The notes: generated by a model from the letters alone, not told the origin. Shown: positions 44,085-55,804, numbered from the stretch's first letter. The stretch: DNA of 64,000 nt from Anomaloglossus baeobatrachus (GCF_048569485.1 NC_134357.1:65922668-65986667); one strand, 5' to 3'. Program-made: numbers and translations.

Positions 44085-44260
44085 TAGAATCATAGAATGG
44101 TAGAGTTGGAAGGGACCTCGAGGGCCATCGGGTACAACCCCCTGCGAGTGCAGGGTTTCTTAATCCTGGCTATATATTTATCCAGTTTCTGCTTGAAGAT
44201 TTCCATTGATGGAGACCTCACTACCTCGCGTAAAGCTCAATACCTCCCGTATCTAACGAC
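44085..44260 (-). mobile_element. CR1-type LINE 3' fragment
   Basis: AATCATAGAATGGTAGAGTT and GGAAGGGACCTCGAGGG are the well-known CR1 3' end on the complementary strand. Further right the minus strand reads RGSEVSINGNLQAETG, a CR1/L3 ORF2 C-terminus. Located in the last EXOC6 intron. Confidence 0.8.
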
Positions 44261-44421
44261 CTATCTATATTTTATTGATCCCATGCCTCTAAAATCACCA
44301 AAGGGGAAAATATTCTGCTTCCCAATAATAAATACAGAATTTGCCGGCACTTCCGATTCTTCTACACCTCAAGCAGTGGGGGATCTAAAATTACAGGCTG
44401 TCACTTTCTTCTATTCTCCAG

Positions 44422-44554
44422 GATGAAAGACATGAACAAGAAGAATAATATCTTCGCTCAGTTCAGGAAGAATGACCGGGACAAACAGAAATTATTAGAC
44501 ACTGTGGTAAAGCAGCTCAGAAGTCTGGTGAATGGGATGTCCCAGCACTCATAG
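44422..44554 (+). CDS. EXOC6: EXOC6 (exocyst Sec15A), last coding exon
   Basis: After the acceptor TTCTCCAG the exon completes the split lysine codon. It then encodes MKDMNKKNNIFAQFRKNDRD, KQKLLDTVVKQLRSLVNGMS and QHS before TAG (44552-44554). This is the EXOC6 C-terminus, differing from the mammalian one at few positions. It is the basic and leucine-rich tail of the Sec15 C-terminal domain. The intron before it (41732-44421) contains a Penelope-like element with a hammerhead on the antisense strand and a CR1-type LINE fragment. Confidence 0.95.
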
Positions 44555-45060
44555 TGCTGGCTGTACTACAATGTATACGGACGCCTATACCCAGCACATT
44601 GCTTTCCTGCGGAATAAAGAGTGCTCGACATGTCTCAGATCGGACTGGACTAACTAATGTTTTTACGGCTGATTTTTTTTTAAGGTTTTTATATATCACA
44701 CACAAGTGACGTCAGGAGCAGAACCAGTCATTGGCGTGTACAGCAAATGAATGGACTATAAATATTGTATTTTACCTCTTGCTGCTAAAGTCTGCCACTT
44801 TTTTCTGATTCTAGGGCATTTTAAGGTGGATTTTGTAAGTCACGTGCAGTCATTGATAAGGGATCCAGTCATTGAGATGAAAGGTCTGCTGTAGCCTGCG
44901 GACCCCGATCATTGTCTGCTGATCAGACAGGTCTTCCTATGTGAGTGTATGAGCGGCCACTTTTACTATAGATTTGGTTCTCAGGGTTGTGATTTTGAGC
45001 TATATACTTTGTAAATATTTGCTTTTAATCTTCTTCAGGAATAAAATGAATGTTAACGAA
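44555..45060 (+). other. EXOC6: EXOC6 3' UTR with poly(A) signal
   Basis: Non-coding sequence after the EXOC6 stop. A canonical AATAAA occurs at about 45040-45045, after a T-rich stretch, giving a probable cleavage site near 45060. An earlier AATAAA at 44614-44619 could be used as an alternative. Confidence 0.6.
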
Positions 45061-45645
45061 AATCCAAAAGATAGTGGTTTATTTCTCACATTGAAGGGGT
45101 TCTAATGTTTTAAGGGGATTTTCTCACATATAAAAGCATTAGTCACCTATTCCTATAATAGCTGATAAATGTAGAAGTGATGGGGGTCCGATTGCTGTGT
45201 CCCCCATGTATTACACGCACAGGGGTCTGTTGTGTGAAAAGATGCACCCAGTAGTGCACATGCAAGATCACAGCCCCGTTCACATGTATAGGACTGAAGG
45301 AGATGGGGCAATAGAGGAGGGTGATGAGGATCATTAATGCAAACTACCAAGGAATTCGGGGACCCTTGTTTCTAAGCGGTTATATATGTTTGCCTTTTGC
45401 GATCCAATAGTTCATTATAATTCACAATTTTACCTGCTTTGGAGGTGGAAATGGACCCCCTTACCTCATGGGCCCCTGTGCGACAACCCAGGTTGCTCCA
45501 ATGATATGTCTGCCGCTGACATGGAACGAGGTTCCAGAGAGAAAATCAAGATTCCTGACATTTGATGTTGCTGTACCTCTGCGGATCATGTCATTTTCTG
45601 TTCATCAAGCTACATTGCATGGAGTACTACCTGCAGCCAGCCTAA
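45061..45645. other. Intergenic sequence with old MITE pieces
   Basis: AAGGGGTTCTAATG, ATGGGGGTCCGATTG and CAGTAGTGCACATGC segments resemble common frog MITEs. 45440-45500 resembles the ends of the repeat at 60890-61690 (GGGCCCCTGTGC). No gene. Confidence 0.35.
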
Positions 45646-45652
45646 GGTGTGC

Positions 45653-46117
45653 AGCCCTGTCCTCTCATGTATGCTCCCACATAGGGTACGTTTTCCCTGT
45701 CCTCTCATGTATGCTCCCACATATGGTACGTTTTCCCTGTCCTCTCATGTATGCTCCCACATAGGGTATGTTTTCCCTGTCCTCTCATGTATGCTCCCAC
45801 GTAGGGTATGTTTTCCCTGTCCTCTCATGTATGCTCCCACATAGGGTATGTTTTCCCTGTCCTCTCATGTATGCTCCCACGTAGGGTATGTTTTCCCTGT
45901 CCTCTCATGTATGCTCCCACATAGGGTATGTTTTCCCTGTCCTGTCATGTATGCTCCCACATAGGGTACGTTTTCCCTGTCCTGTCATGTATGCTCCCAC
46001 ATAGGGTACATTTTGCCTGTCCTGTCATGTATGCTCCCACATAGGGTACGTTTTGCCTGTCCTCTCATGTATGCTCCCACATAGGGTACGTTTTCCCTGT
46101 CCTCTCATGTATGCTCC
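45653..46117. repeat. 40-bp satellite, first block
   Basis: About 11.6 units of CCTCTCATGTATGCTCCCAC then ATAGGGTACGTTTTCCCTGT. Units in this block vary more (CCTGTCATG, GGTATG, TTTTGCC) than in the second block. Confidence 0.95.
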
Positions 46118-47349
46118 TGTCGCGGGCGGAGGAGGGGACGCTGCGCTCTCCCTCTGCTCGGGTCCGGCTGCCGCTGCTGCCGCGGCCGCTGCTGCTCGGT
46201 GGCTCGAGCGATGGGCCGGATCCCGGGGACTCAAGCGGCGCTCCTCGCCCGTGAGTGAAAAGGGGTGGTTTGGTTTTGGGGATATTGTCCGTGACGCCAC
46301 CCACGGTTGTGGTGAATGTGTGGACACCACCGCTGCTCTGTATGGGGATCCCGGAAGCGGTGACAGGGAGCAGCTTTGCTGTTATTTCTTCCCTCCGTGG
46401 GTAGGGGGTTGGTTGTCCCGGGGCCCGGTGATGGGGTAGGGGTGGATGGCAGGCCGGGTGCGGGGCCTGGTGAGGTGCAGGGTCGCGGGGGCAGTGCTGT
46501 GCCGTACGGCACGGTGGTACTCACTCAGCCTGAGACGTTGACATAGTTCTCGGTAAAACACACGGCTGGAAAGACGGTTCCCACGGACGGCTGCTGTTGC
46601 TCTTCCCCGGTAGTTAGCGGTGACTGTCTCTTTTCCCTGCACCTATGTTCACTGTTGGTAGCGATGGGTTCCCACCGGTTACCCGCTCCCCGACTTGGAT
46701 ATGGGCCGGAGGAGCCCCTCTTTGCCCGCAGGCGCTGGCCCTGAGAAACTGGTGCCTTGGCGGTGGCGGTGTCTCTCTCATACGGTTGGACTGTTGCCTT
46801 CAATCGGGACTTAGTTGTTTGGAGACCCGGAGGTCCCCTTCACTGACGGATTTGGCAAATTCACGGCGACTCCTAGCCTTGCCGGGATCCGAAAGGCCCC
46901 TGCCAATGGTGCTGGCTTCTCCTTGTGTACCGGTCCGGTACCGCCGGGCCACCAGCCGTCCACGGTCCTCACGGCACCACCGATCAGCCTCCACTGCAGA
47001 CGGTCACCGCCGTCTGCTAACCTTGCTGTCTCAGTCCGGGGCACACACCCGGACCAACTTCAGGCTTTCAAACTGTCACTTTTCTCTTTCACTGCTTTCC
47101 CTCCTTCTTCTTCAAACTCCGAACTCTCACTCCTCACACTTCCTCCTCCAAACTCTAACTGCCTGTGTTTTCCTGCCTCCAAGACTGTGAACTCCTTGGT
47201 GGGTGGAGACCAACCGCCTGGCTCCACCCCCTGGTGTGGACATCAGCCCCTGGGGAAGGCAACAAGGATTTCTGGTCTAGCTTTGGTGTACCTAACCGGG
47301 GTGTAGGGTGTGTGATGTCATTACCTGTGACCCCTGGCTTGCCCACTGC
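46118..47349 (+). mobile_element. Solo-LTR-like fossil splitting the 40-bp satellite
   Basis: A 1.23-kb GC-rich unit beginning TGTCGCGGGCGG and ending GCGTCACA (TG...CA). It is flanked by CTCC on both sides (46114-46117 and 47350-47353), a short target duplication within a satellite unit. The interior has CG-rich and C/T-rich halves like long amphibian LTRs. It has many open frames on both strands (for example 46645-47190 +) but none with a recognisable domain. Looks complete as an LTR; no internal genes. Confidence 0.6.
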
Positions 47350-48498
47350 GTCACACTCCCACATAGAGTACGTTTTCCCTGTCCTCTCATGTATGCTCCC
47401 ACATAGGGTACGTTTTCCCTGTCCTCTCATGTATGCTCCCACATATGGTACGTTTTCCCTGTCCTCTCATGTATGCTCCCACATAGGGTACGTTTTCCCT
47501 GTCCTCTCATGTATGCTCCCACATATGGTACGTTTTCCCTGTCCTCTCATGTATGCTCCCACATAGGGTACGTTTTCCCTGTCCTCTCATGTATGCTCCC
47601 ACATAGGGTACGTTTTCCCTGTCCTCTCATGTATGCTCCCACATAAGGTACGTTTTCCCTGTCCTCTCATGTATGCTCCCACATAGGGTACGTTTTCCCT
47701 GTCCTCTCATGTATGCTCCCACATAGGGTACGTTTTCCCTGTCCTCTCATGTATGCTCCCATATAGGGTACATTTTCCCTGTCCTCTCATGTATGCTCCC
47801 ACATAGGGTACTTTTTCCCTGTCCTCTCATGTATGCTCCCACATAGGGTACGTTTTCCATGTCCTCTCATGTATGCTCCCACATAGGGTACGTTTTCCCT
47901 GTCCTCTCATGTATGCTCCCACATAGGGTACGTTTTCCCTGTCCTCTCATGTATGCTCCCACATAGGGTACGTTTTCCCTGTCCTCTCGTGTATGCTCCC
48001 ACATAGGGTACGTTTTCCCTGTCCTCTCGTGTATGCTCCCACATAGGGTACGTTTTCCCTGTCCTCTCATGTATGCTCCCACATAGGGTACGTTTTCCCT
48101 GTCCTCTCGTGTATGCTCCCACATAGGGTACGTTTTCCCTGTCCTCTCGTGTATGCTCCCACATAGGGTACGTTTTCCCTGTCCTCTCGTGTATGCTCCC
48201 ACATAGGGTACGTTTTCCCTGTCCTCTCGTGTATGCTCCCACATAGGGTACGTTTTCCCTGTCCTCTCGTGTATGCTCCCACATAGGGTACGTTTTCCCT
48301 GTCCTCTCATGTATGCTCCCACATAGGGTACGTTTTCCCTGTCCTCTCATGTATGCTCCCACATAGGGTACGTTTTCCCTGTCCTCTCATGTATGCTCCC
48401 ACATAGGGTACGTTTTCCCTGTCCTCTCGTGTATGCTCCCACATAGGGTACGTTTTCCCTGTCCTCTCATGTATGCTCCCACATAGGGTACGTTTTCC
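47350..48498. repeat. 40-bp satellite, second block
   Basis: About 28.7 units, much more uniform than the first block. A run of units carrying CGTGTATG instead of CATGTATG lies between about 47985 and 48290. Three period shifts of 40 (1 mod 3) keep minus-strand frames open for 120-bp cycles, giving the 151-residue repetitive frames. Confidence 0.95.
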
Positions 48499-48930
48499 AG
48501 ACGGAATATTCAGAATTGTGCATGAGATTGAAATCTTATCCACATAGAATCCAAAGATATCCATAGGATGAATTGCCATACACTGTGGTGATGAAATACA
48601 AAGCATGTGAAGTTATCCTGGTTATTTCTGTGCATACATCAAGCTTTACAGTGTACTGCCCATTCACATCTGCTGCCGTGGATATCGCTGTGTCATTTCC
48701 ACTACAGGAGATCCAACAGAAGTATGTGGGGCCGAGCCTTAAACGACCAGGGCCCAGACCATAAAAATGATTGCAGTCCATGGCACAGTCCTGGCTCCAG
48801 TCCCCCAGAACAGGAGACGCATAGTATTTGGTAGCATGCTCTTTACCATTTTTAGAATATTGTTCCCATAAAGGAGTTTTCCCCACAAACAAAGTTGATT
48901 TTAATAAATAGATCTTGGAATAATAATAAT
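48499..48930. other. Unassigned intergenic sequence
   Basis: No gene, RNA or repeat end recognised. A minus-strand open frame (48536-48892) has no known domain. Confidence 0.3.
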
Positions 48931-48931
48931 T

Positions 48932-49818
48932 TTCACAATTGGATGTGTTTAAAAAAATTGTGCCTGTGCTGAGATAATCTTATAAATGTATCCCTGCTAT
49001 GTACTGTGTAATGGCCGTGTCGGATTGTACAGAGACATAATCTGATCATACCACAGCTCCTAAGCAGGGAAGGACACAAAAAATGTATGCTGATATTTCA
49101 GGTTGGGATCGCAAATTATTCTTTCTTTGAGGTAAAACATTTTTTAAAAAGTAGGCAAGGAAATGTTTTTACCTCACAAAAAGAAATCAACTATGATCAT
49201 GTGTTGTGATATTTGTACACTTTTTTTTACTTCTTCCCCGGCCCAGGAAATGTGGTGTGATCAGATCATGTTCCTGTACGGTCAGACACAGCCATTACAC
49301 AGTACATAGCAGGGACATGTACATTGTCGGACTGGCTATTGGAGGAACCTCCAGTAATACTAGTCCTGGCTGCGGTTACCTGGATTGAACTCTGGAGCTC
49401 TCACCTGAGCTCCAGAGTGCAGCTTGGACTGAACTCGGGGTTTGCAGGACTGAACTGCAAGCGCCGACTTATTCCCCGGCGATTGCGGTTCAGTTAATGG
49501 CAGCTGCGGACAGGCCAGGCTGAACTCCGAAGCTATCACCTGAGCTCCGGAGTTCAGCCCGGCCTGTCCGCAGCTGTGACATGAACTGAACCGCAATCGC
49601 CAGGGAATCAGTCGACGCTCGTAGTTCAATTCTACAAACCCTGAGTTCAGTCCAGGCTGTATTCCAGAGCTCAGGTGAGAGCTCTGGAGTTCACTGCAGG
49701 AAACCGCAGCCAGGCCTGGTATTACTAGAGGTTTCTCCGGTAGCCAGTCCGATTCTGGATATGTATATAAGATTATCTCAGCACGGGAACATTTTTTCTA
49801 AACACATCCAATTGTGGA
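48932..49818. mobile_element. Long-inverted-repeat DNA element
   Basis: CACAATTGGATGTGTTTA and GCTGAGATAATCTTATAAAT at the left are matched inverted at the right (AGATTATCTCAGCAC..., CACATCCAATTGTG). The middle contains further inverted pairs (GAGCTCCAGAGT types, 49385-49690). No transposase. Superfamily not identified. Confidence 0.7.
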
Positions 49819-50420
49819 ACTTATCATTCCAGATCTATTGATTAAAATCAACTTGATTTGTGGGACAACCCCCTTTAAATTGCATAAAATCACATGTATT
49901 GCAATGTTACAAAAAAATGAATGTGCTTATTGCATACAAGTATTGTCTCTGGCTCCTCAGGATGCTCATCCGAGACTGCGGGCAGAGGGGACTAGCGCTC
50001 CTCTGAGAGCTCCCCTTTTATTTGTGGGTGGGGGTCTCCACACAAGCCACCCACCGGTAAAGGCATGAAATATCTATGATATGTCAAACATTTTCTGCGG
50101 TTACACTTTAGGCTACGGCCATATCTGTTTTCCGGAATTCCATTTGTCTTTTACGTTTTATCCGCCTCATAACTGATGAAACAGAAGCTGAGAGACCCCA
50201 CTGATTATTATGGTTTCCGTCTCTGTTCCGTTAGGTGTCAGGTTTTAGAACAGAAAATAAAAATTAATTCTACATAATAAGCTTCTTGCATTCTCAAAAG
50301 ATATCCACATAATAACCAGTGGGATCCTTTTCCATCTATTATGCAACAGATATTTTTTGGGTCCACTTTAGTTCCATTTGTCTGTTCTTAAAATGCTAAA
50401 TGCAGATTTGAACCAAGTCT

Positions 50421-50835
50421 TAGGCCACGTTCACACGTTCAGTATTTGGTGATTTTTTTTTACCTCAGTATTTGCAGCCCAAACCAGGAGCGGAACAATC
50501 CGAGGAAACATATAATAGAAACACGGGCACCAGGTCTGTATTAGTTGCCTACTCCTGGTTTGGTTTTACAAATTCTGAAGTAAAAAAACCAAACCAAATA
50601 ATCAATGTGTGTACGTGGCCATACCCCCTAACCCTCAGGCTACGTGCACATGTTGAGTAGTTGGTGAGCTTTTACCTCTGTATTTGAAGTCCAAAACAGG
50701 AGTGGGTAAAAATGTAGAAGTGGTGTCCATGTTTTTACAATATTTCCCTCTGATTGTTCCACTCCTGGTTTTGGTTACAAATACTGAGGTAAAAAGCTCA
50801 CCAAATACTCAACGTGTGCACGTGGCAAAAGAGTT
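50421..50835. mobile_element. Two MITE copies with ACTCAACGTGTGCACGTGGC ends
   Basis: GGCCACGTTCACACGTTCAG and GTGTGTACGTGGCC bracket the first copy (to about 50625). CACATGTTGAGTAGTTGGTG and CAACGTGTGCACGTGGC bracket the second (50638-50826). Each contains an ACCAGGAG(C/T)GG motif and its inverse, CCACTCCTGGTTT-like. Confidence 0.65.
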
Positions 50836-50852
50836 AGGAGGTATGGCTATAA

Positions 50853-51483
50853 GGCCAGGTGCACACGTTGAGTATTTGGTGAGTTTTTTTACCTCAGAAT
50901 TGGTAAAACCAAACCAGGAGTGGGCAAAAAAAAAAGTGCAGAAGTGTTGACAATGTTTCTATAAGTCTATGTGCCCACGGGAGATTAAACCTGTGGATTT
51001 ATCTGCGGAAAATCCGTGGATTTTCCAGATAAATCCACAGGTTTCAGCATGCACAGACACTCCCCATGTTATCCTATGGGACATAGGGAGTGCTGTGTCC
51101 ATGCTGCAGATACGTGTGGCTGCAGAACATGCTGCAGATATCCCACAGCCGCATGTAATTGCATGACAATTCTTTCTGTGGAATTACCTGCGGAAACCCC
51201 GGCCTTCCACTATGGAGATAGGGCCGGGACTTCCGCAGGTAATCCGCATGAATGTCCGCAGGTTTACCGCAGCTATTTCGCTGTAGTACCGCAGCTAAAA
51301 ATAGCTGCTGATTCCGGCGAACAGCTGTGGGAAACCTGCAGCCGTACCTGCGGATATATCCGCAGGTACAAACTCCCGTGGGCACAAAGCCTTATATTTT
51401 TCCTCTCTTCCACTCCTGGTTTCGGCTACAAGAACTGAGGTTAAAAAAAAACTCACCAGATACTCAACGTGTGAACACGGCCT
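50853..51483. mobile_element. Third MITE copy of the same family with a nested MITE
   Basis: Starts GGTGCACACGTTGAGTATTT and ends CAACGTGTGAACACGGCC. It is interrupted at 50958-51393 by another fold-back element with GTGCCCACGGGAG ends. The copy at 53838-54015 lacks that insertion and shows the empty site. Confidence 0.7.
50958..51393. mobile_element. Nested MITE with GTGCCCACGGGAG ends
   Basis: Left AGTCTATGTGCCCACGGGAG; right CTCCCGTGGGCACAAAGCCT, inverted. Inner inverted pair CTGTGGATTTATCTGCGGA and its inverse. The flanks suggest a TA-containing 2-3-base target site. Confidence 0.75.
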
Positions 51484-52687
51484 TAAAGAGATTGCCTGGT
51501 TTTAACAGCCGTTCAATACTAAACAGGTCCTCTAGTGATTAAATGTTTTCTAATTAAGGAAGACCCCTCCATTATGCGAATTTGTCCTTATACTGCGCAT
51601 AAGAAACCTGACAACCATCTAGTCCATGGTTTTGTTAAGAACAGTAATAATAATATTATAGGAAATTTGAAGCAATTTATTAGCAGTGATGAAAAAAGCC
51701 GAAAATTTACCCAAAAGTCCTCAAAATTCAGATCTGACAAATTTACAAAAATTGCCCGTGTGGTCCGATAAATTGGGTGCAATGTCCTCTGGATTTTTTC
51801 ACCTCATAATCTCTGTACATTGACACCAATATCTTATAGCTAAAAAAAATGAGCACTATAAAAAGCCTCTGGGTGCAAAATGTGTCCGAAAATTTCACCT
51901 GCCCCATCTGCTCCATTTTCTGGGACAACAATTTGCTATAATATTGCTTCCAGTAAACCTTGGAGGAGAGTCTTGTCCACAGAGATTACAGTCCACAAGA
52001 GGTAGCTACAAGCGCATCCATCTGTGCACCATCATGGATTTTGCTGGAACTTGTAGTTCCACACATCTGCAGATTTGGGTTTTTTTTCGTTTATTTTTTG
52101 CATTTTCCTGGGGTAAGTGCTGCCTTAATGCTCTCCCCATTAAATCTCCAATTACTTAGCGATTCACAAATATTGGCTTTGGTGGTTTTCCAGATAGTTA
52201 TTGGCAGATGCGGACTTGTCCCGGTCCTCGGCCATGTGCGGGGAGGAATACTCTGCTTTTATTACAGTTTGTGATCTGGGGAATTGGCCTTCATGGGAGA
52301 TTCTCCATCTGAAGTCGTAAATTACTGCAGAGGCTCAAACTCCTGAGATTTATACTGATGGCGCTATAAATTATTATCCAGTGGATTTCATGTTTGCACG
52401 GGTAATGCGTGGAAGACATCGCTATCGATCCGGTGCAGATGCCCAGTCTGCAGCCCCCAATGCCCCCTGTGTACTGGGGACGGTTAACCCTTTCCCAACC
52501 ACAGTGATGATGTATGGGAACTTTGCTGTGGTTCAGTAGAAGTTTATGTCCTGGATCTCTACATACACAAGAAATGACAGATCTATGGGTGCCAGAAGCC
52601 TCCCTGTAGTCTATTAACTTGTGAATGAATGTCCTCTTAATTATTAACCAGAAAGCCAAATACCCAAGGCCCAAAATCCAGCACTGA
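51484..52687. other. Unassigned intergenic sequence
   Basis: 51484-51590 is shared with 54013-54115 (see findings). The rest has no recognisable gene or repeat end. Confidence 0.35.
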
Positions 52688-52691
52688 TCAG

Positions 52692-53525
52692 GGATAGATA
52701 GAAACAGAGATAGATACAGAGATAGATACAGATACAGAGATAGATACAGAGAGATACAGATACAGAGATTTATACAGATACAGAGATAGATACAGAGATA
52801 GATACAGAGATAGATACAGAGATAGATACAGATACAGAGATAGATACAGAGATAGATACAGATACAGAGATAGATACAGAGATAGATACAGATACTGAGA
52901 TAGATACAGAGATAGATACAGAGATAGATACAGATACAGAGATAGATACAGATACAGAGATAGATACAGAGATAGATACAGAGATAGATACAGATACAGA
53001 GATAGATACAGAGATAGATACAGAGATAGATACAGATATAGAGATAGATACAGAGATAGATACAGAGATAGATACAGATACAGAGATAGATACAGATACA
53101 GAGATAGATACAGAGATAGATACAGAGATAGATACAGAGATAGATACAGAGATAGATACAGATACAGAGATAGATACAGATACAGAGATAGATACAGAGA
53201 TAGATACAGATACAGAGATAGATACAGAGATAGATACAGAGATAGATACAGAGATAGATACAGATACAGAGATAGATACAGAGATAGATACAGAGATAGA
53301 TACAGATACAGAGATAGATACAGAGATAGATACAGATACAGAGATAGATACAGATACAGAGATAGATACAGAGATAGATACAGAGATAGATACAGATACA
53401 GAGATAGATACAGAGATAGATACAGAGATAGATACAGATAGATAGATAGATACAGATACAGAGATAGATACAGAGATAGATACAGAGATAGATACAGAGC
53501 TAGATACAGAGATAGATAGTGAGAT
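52692..53525. repeat. Compound GATA/ACAG microsatellite, about 830 bp
   Basis: Irregular alternation of a 12-base unit (ATAGATACAGAG) and a 6-base unit (ATACAG). Two very long minus-strand frames (SLYLSLYL and SVSISVSI repeats) are by-products and not genes. Confidence 0.95.
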
Positions 53526-53643
53526 AGAAAAGATAAGCAATAGATAATGAGCACTAGATAGAATATATAGATGAGATGACAATTATGTATGTAGATAATA
53601 GATCAGTCGAGAGATAAATTAGATTAAATAAATATATGATAAA

Positions 53644-53646
<3 letters not shown>

Positions 53647-53684
<38 letters not shown>
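53647..53684. repeat. (TA)n microsatellite
   Basis: Pure TA run; similar tracts occur at 53799-53837 and 54145-54189. Confidence 0.9.
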
Positions 53685-53686
<2 letters not shown>

Positions 53687-53787
53687 GACAATAGATAGAA
53701 ATACATGATAGCTACAAACCGATAGCATAGGAAGTTGATAGATGAGCAATAGAGAGATGATAGGGGAGATAGACAGAATAATTGGAT

Positions 53788-53837
<50 letters not shown>

Positions 53838-53842
<5 letters not shown>

Positions 53843-54115
53843 GTTTTTTTACCTCAGAATCTGTAAAACCAAACCAGGAGTGGGCAAAAAAATACAGAGC
53901 AGTGGTGCCCGTCTTTCTATTATACTTTTCCTCTGATTGTTCCACTCCTGGTTCTGGCTACATATACTGAGGTAAAAGAAAACCTCACCAGATACTCAAC
54001 GTGTGAACGTGGCCTTAAAGAGATTGCCCACTTTTAACAGCCTCTCAATACTAAACAGGTCCTCCAGTGAATAAATGTTTCCTAAATAAGGGAGCCCACT
54101 CCATTATGCAAATTT
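53838..54115. mobile_element. MITE copy plus shared flank (empty-site copy)
   Basis: AGTGAGTTTTTTTACCTCAG to CAACGTGTGAACGTGGCC is a copy of 50876-51483 without the nested element. The next 100 bases (AAAGAGATTGCCCACTTTTA...) are also shared with 51484-51590. Confidence 0.65.
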
Positions 54116-54141
54116 ATATATAGACAATATCAAGACACATG

Positions 54142-54192
<51 letters not shown>

Positions 54193-54291
54193 ACAATCGA
54201 TAGATAGATAGATAGATATTTGCATGATGGGTAAAATATACACAAAGATATGAGATTTCACATTCATACAATAGAAAACTGGATTTCTATA

Positions 54292-54368
54292 TACTGCTCA
54301 AAAAAATGAAGGGAACACTTAAACAGCAGAATGGTATTTTAGTGTGCCCTTTATTTTTTTGAGCAATC
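54292..54368. mobile_element. Tc1-like end pair, 77-bp deletion derivative
   Basis: TACTGCTCAAAAAAATGAAG at the left and CCTTTATTTTTTTGAGCA at the right are inverted. This is the terminal repeat of a known vertebrate Tc1-like family with essentially no interior. Confidence 0.75.
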
Positions 54369-54990
54369 CCCTTATTTCTTCCATGTGTATATTTTGACAG
54401 TGATCCCCATACTCAGTGCTGGATATATTCCACCATACACTCTGGGTCACCTCCTTGTTGCAGAACGGCCCCTTCTGGCCCCCTGTCCCTAGGTGTTGGG
54501 CTTGTCAACAGTATTTTATGGTCCTTAAGTAAAGGACTCTATTCCTCATCAATAGCCGCACCATTTTATAACTCATTGACCAGCAGCTCTTACTACAACA
54601 GGTGTTTCCAGTACAGCCGGCACCGTAGTGCTCACACCCCAATGTATATTACATGTAGGTGAGTGTACTATAGACCCCCCACCCCCTGGAGTAACTTTAC
54701 TCTTCCCCTGTCTGGAAGTGTTTCGTTATCTCTTATGAGGTGTGAGCACTAATTGTTTTATTCATTGACTGATGGGCACAACATAGAAGATAATAGGAAG
54801 CTATCAGTCATCTTTTTACTACAACAAGCCTAAAAGTGAAATGATATGTGCTGTTATCTAGAGTAAACACTCCCTGATAACCTGCCCTGTGTACCTGTCA
54901 CCTGGAGATAAATGACTGCTTCACAATAAATATACTCCATTTGTAACTCCTGAAAGGATCATCATCCTCATAATGGTAGAGTGCAGTCTG
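54369..54990. other. Unassigned intergenic sequence
   Basis: No gene or repeat boundary recognised. Confidence 0.3.
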
Positions 54991-55014
54991 CAGGTAGAGG
55001 CAAGCACTATACAA

Positions 55015-55625
55015 TGGTACCACAGAGAGCACCACGACCACATAGGGCACTACGTCTACATAGGGCACAATGTCCACACATGGCACCACGTCCATACAAC
55101 ACAAAACGTCCACACAGGGCACAATGTCCACATAGGGCACCATGTCCACACAGGAAACAATGTCTAGGGCACCATATCCACACAGGGCACCATGTCGAAC
55201 CAGGGCACAGTGTCCTCACAGAACACCATGTCCACACAGGGCACAACATCCACACATGGCAGAACGTCCATACAGGGCGCCACGTCCACGCAGGGCACCA
55301 TGGTCACAATGTCCATACTGGGCACCATGTCCACACAGGGCACAATGTCCACACAGGGCACCATGGCCACACCGGGCACAATGTCCACACCGGGCACAAT
55401 GTCCACACCGGGCACAATGTCCACACCGGGCACAATGTCCACACCGGGCACAATGTTCACACAGGGCACAACATCTACACAGGGCACCATGGCCACACTG
55501 GGCACAATGTCCACACAGGGCGCCATGGCCACACCAGGCACAATGTCCAAACCGGGCACAATGTCCACACAGGGCAATATGGCCACACCGGGCACAATGT
55601 ACACACAGGGCACCATGGCCACACA
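55015..55625. repeat. 18-bp minisatellite upstream of CYP26C1
   Basis: About 34 units of GGGCACAATGTCCACACA with variants (GGGCACCATGGCCACACC). The period is a multiple of three, so open frames run through it on both strands (54981-55697 +, 55164-55700 -). These show only HTGHNVHTGHN-type or VDIVPGVDIVPG-type repeats and are not genes. The array ends about 150 bases before the TATA-like box of CYP26C1. Confidence 0.9.
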
Positions 55626-55764
55626 TTTGTCTCTCTCTTGCTTCTGGCCAAGTCTACACATTCCTTCAGTCAATACCTTCAAAGTGCCCAATCCTAGCAA
55701 TTTTCCCTGCTACTTATGTATGCAGGAAGGCAAGTCAGCCCCTGAAGGTGGAACATATCATAAG

Positions 55765-55780
55765 CCAATATGTATATAAA
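55765..55780 (+). promoter_or_regulatory. Possible CYP26C1 core promoter (CCAAT and TATATAAA)
   Basis: CCAAT at 55765-55769 and TATATAAA at 55773-55780 precede a C/T-rich transcribed-looking segment by about 30 bases. The two boxes lie unusually close together. The position fits a start near 55805-55810 but could be fortuitous. Confidence 0.35.
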
Positions 55781-55804
55781 TCTGGCCAGGAGGCAGGCTC
55801 AGCT

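Noticed and set aside
46118-47349. CpG island with a gene in the GC-rich segment
   Set aside because: Its TG...CA limits and flanking CTCC within satellite units show it is an inserted LTR-like repeat. The open frames have no domain.
47867-48606. Minus-strand MGAYMRGQGKRTLCG-type repeat proteins
   Set aside because: They come from the 40-bp satellite. The near-identity of overlapping frames shows they are array artefacts.
52688-53582. Two minus-strand open frames of 270-288 residues
   Set aside because: They translate only as SLYL or SVSI repeats from a 6/12-base microsatellite. No promoter, splice or domain evidence.
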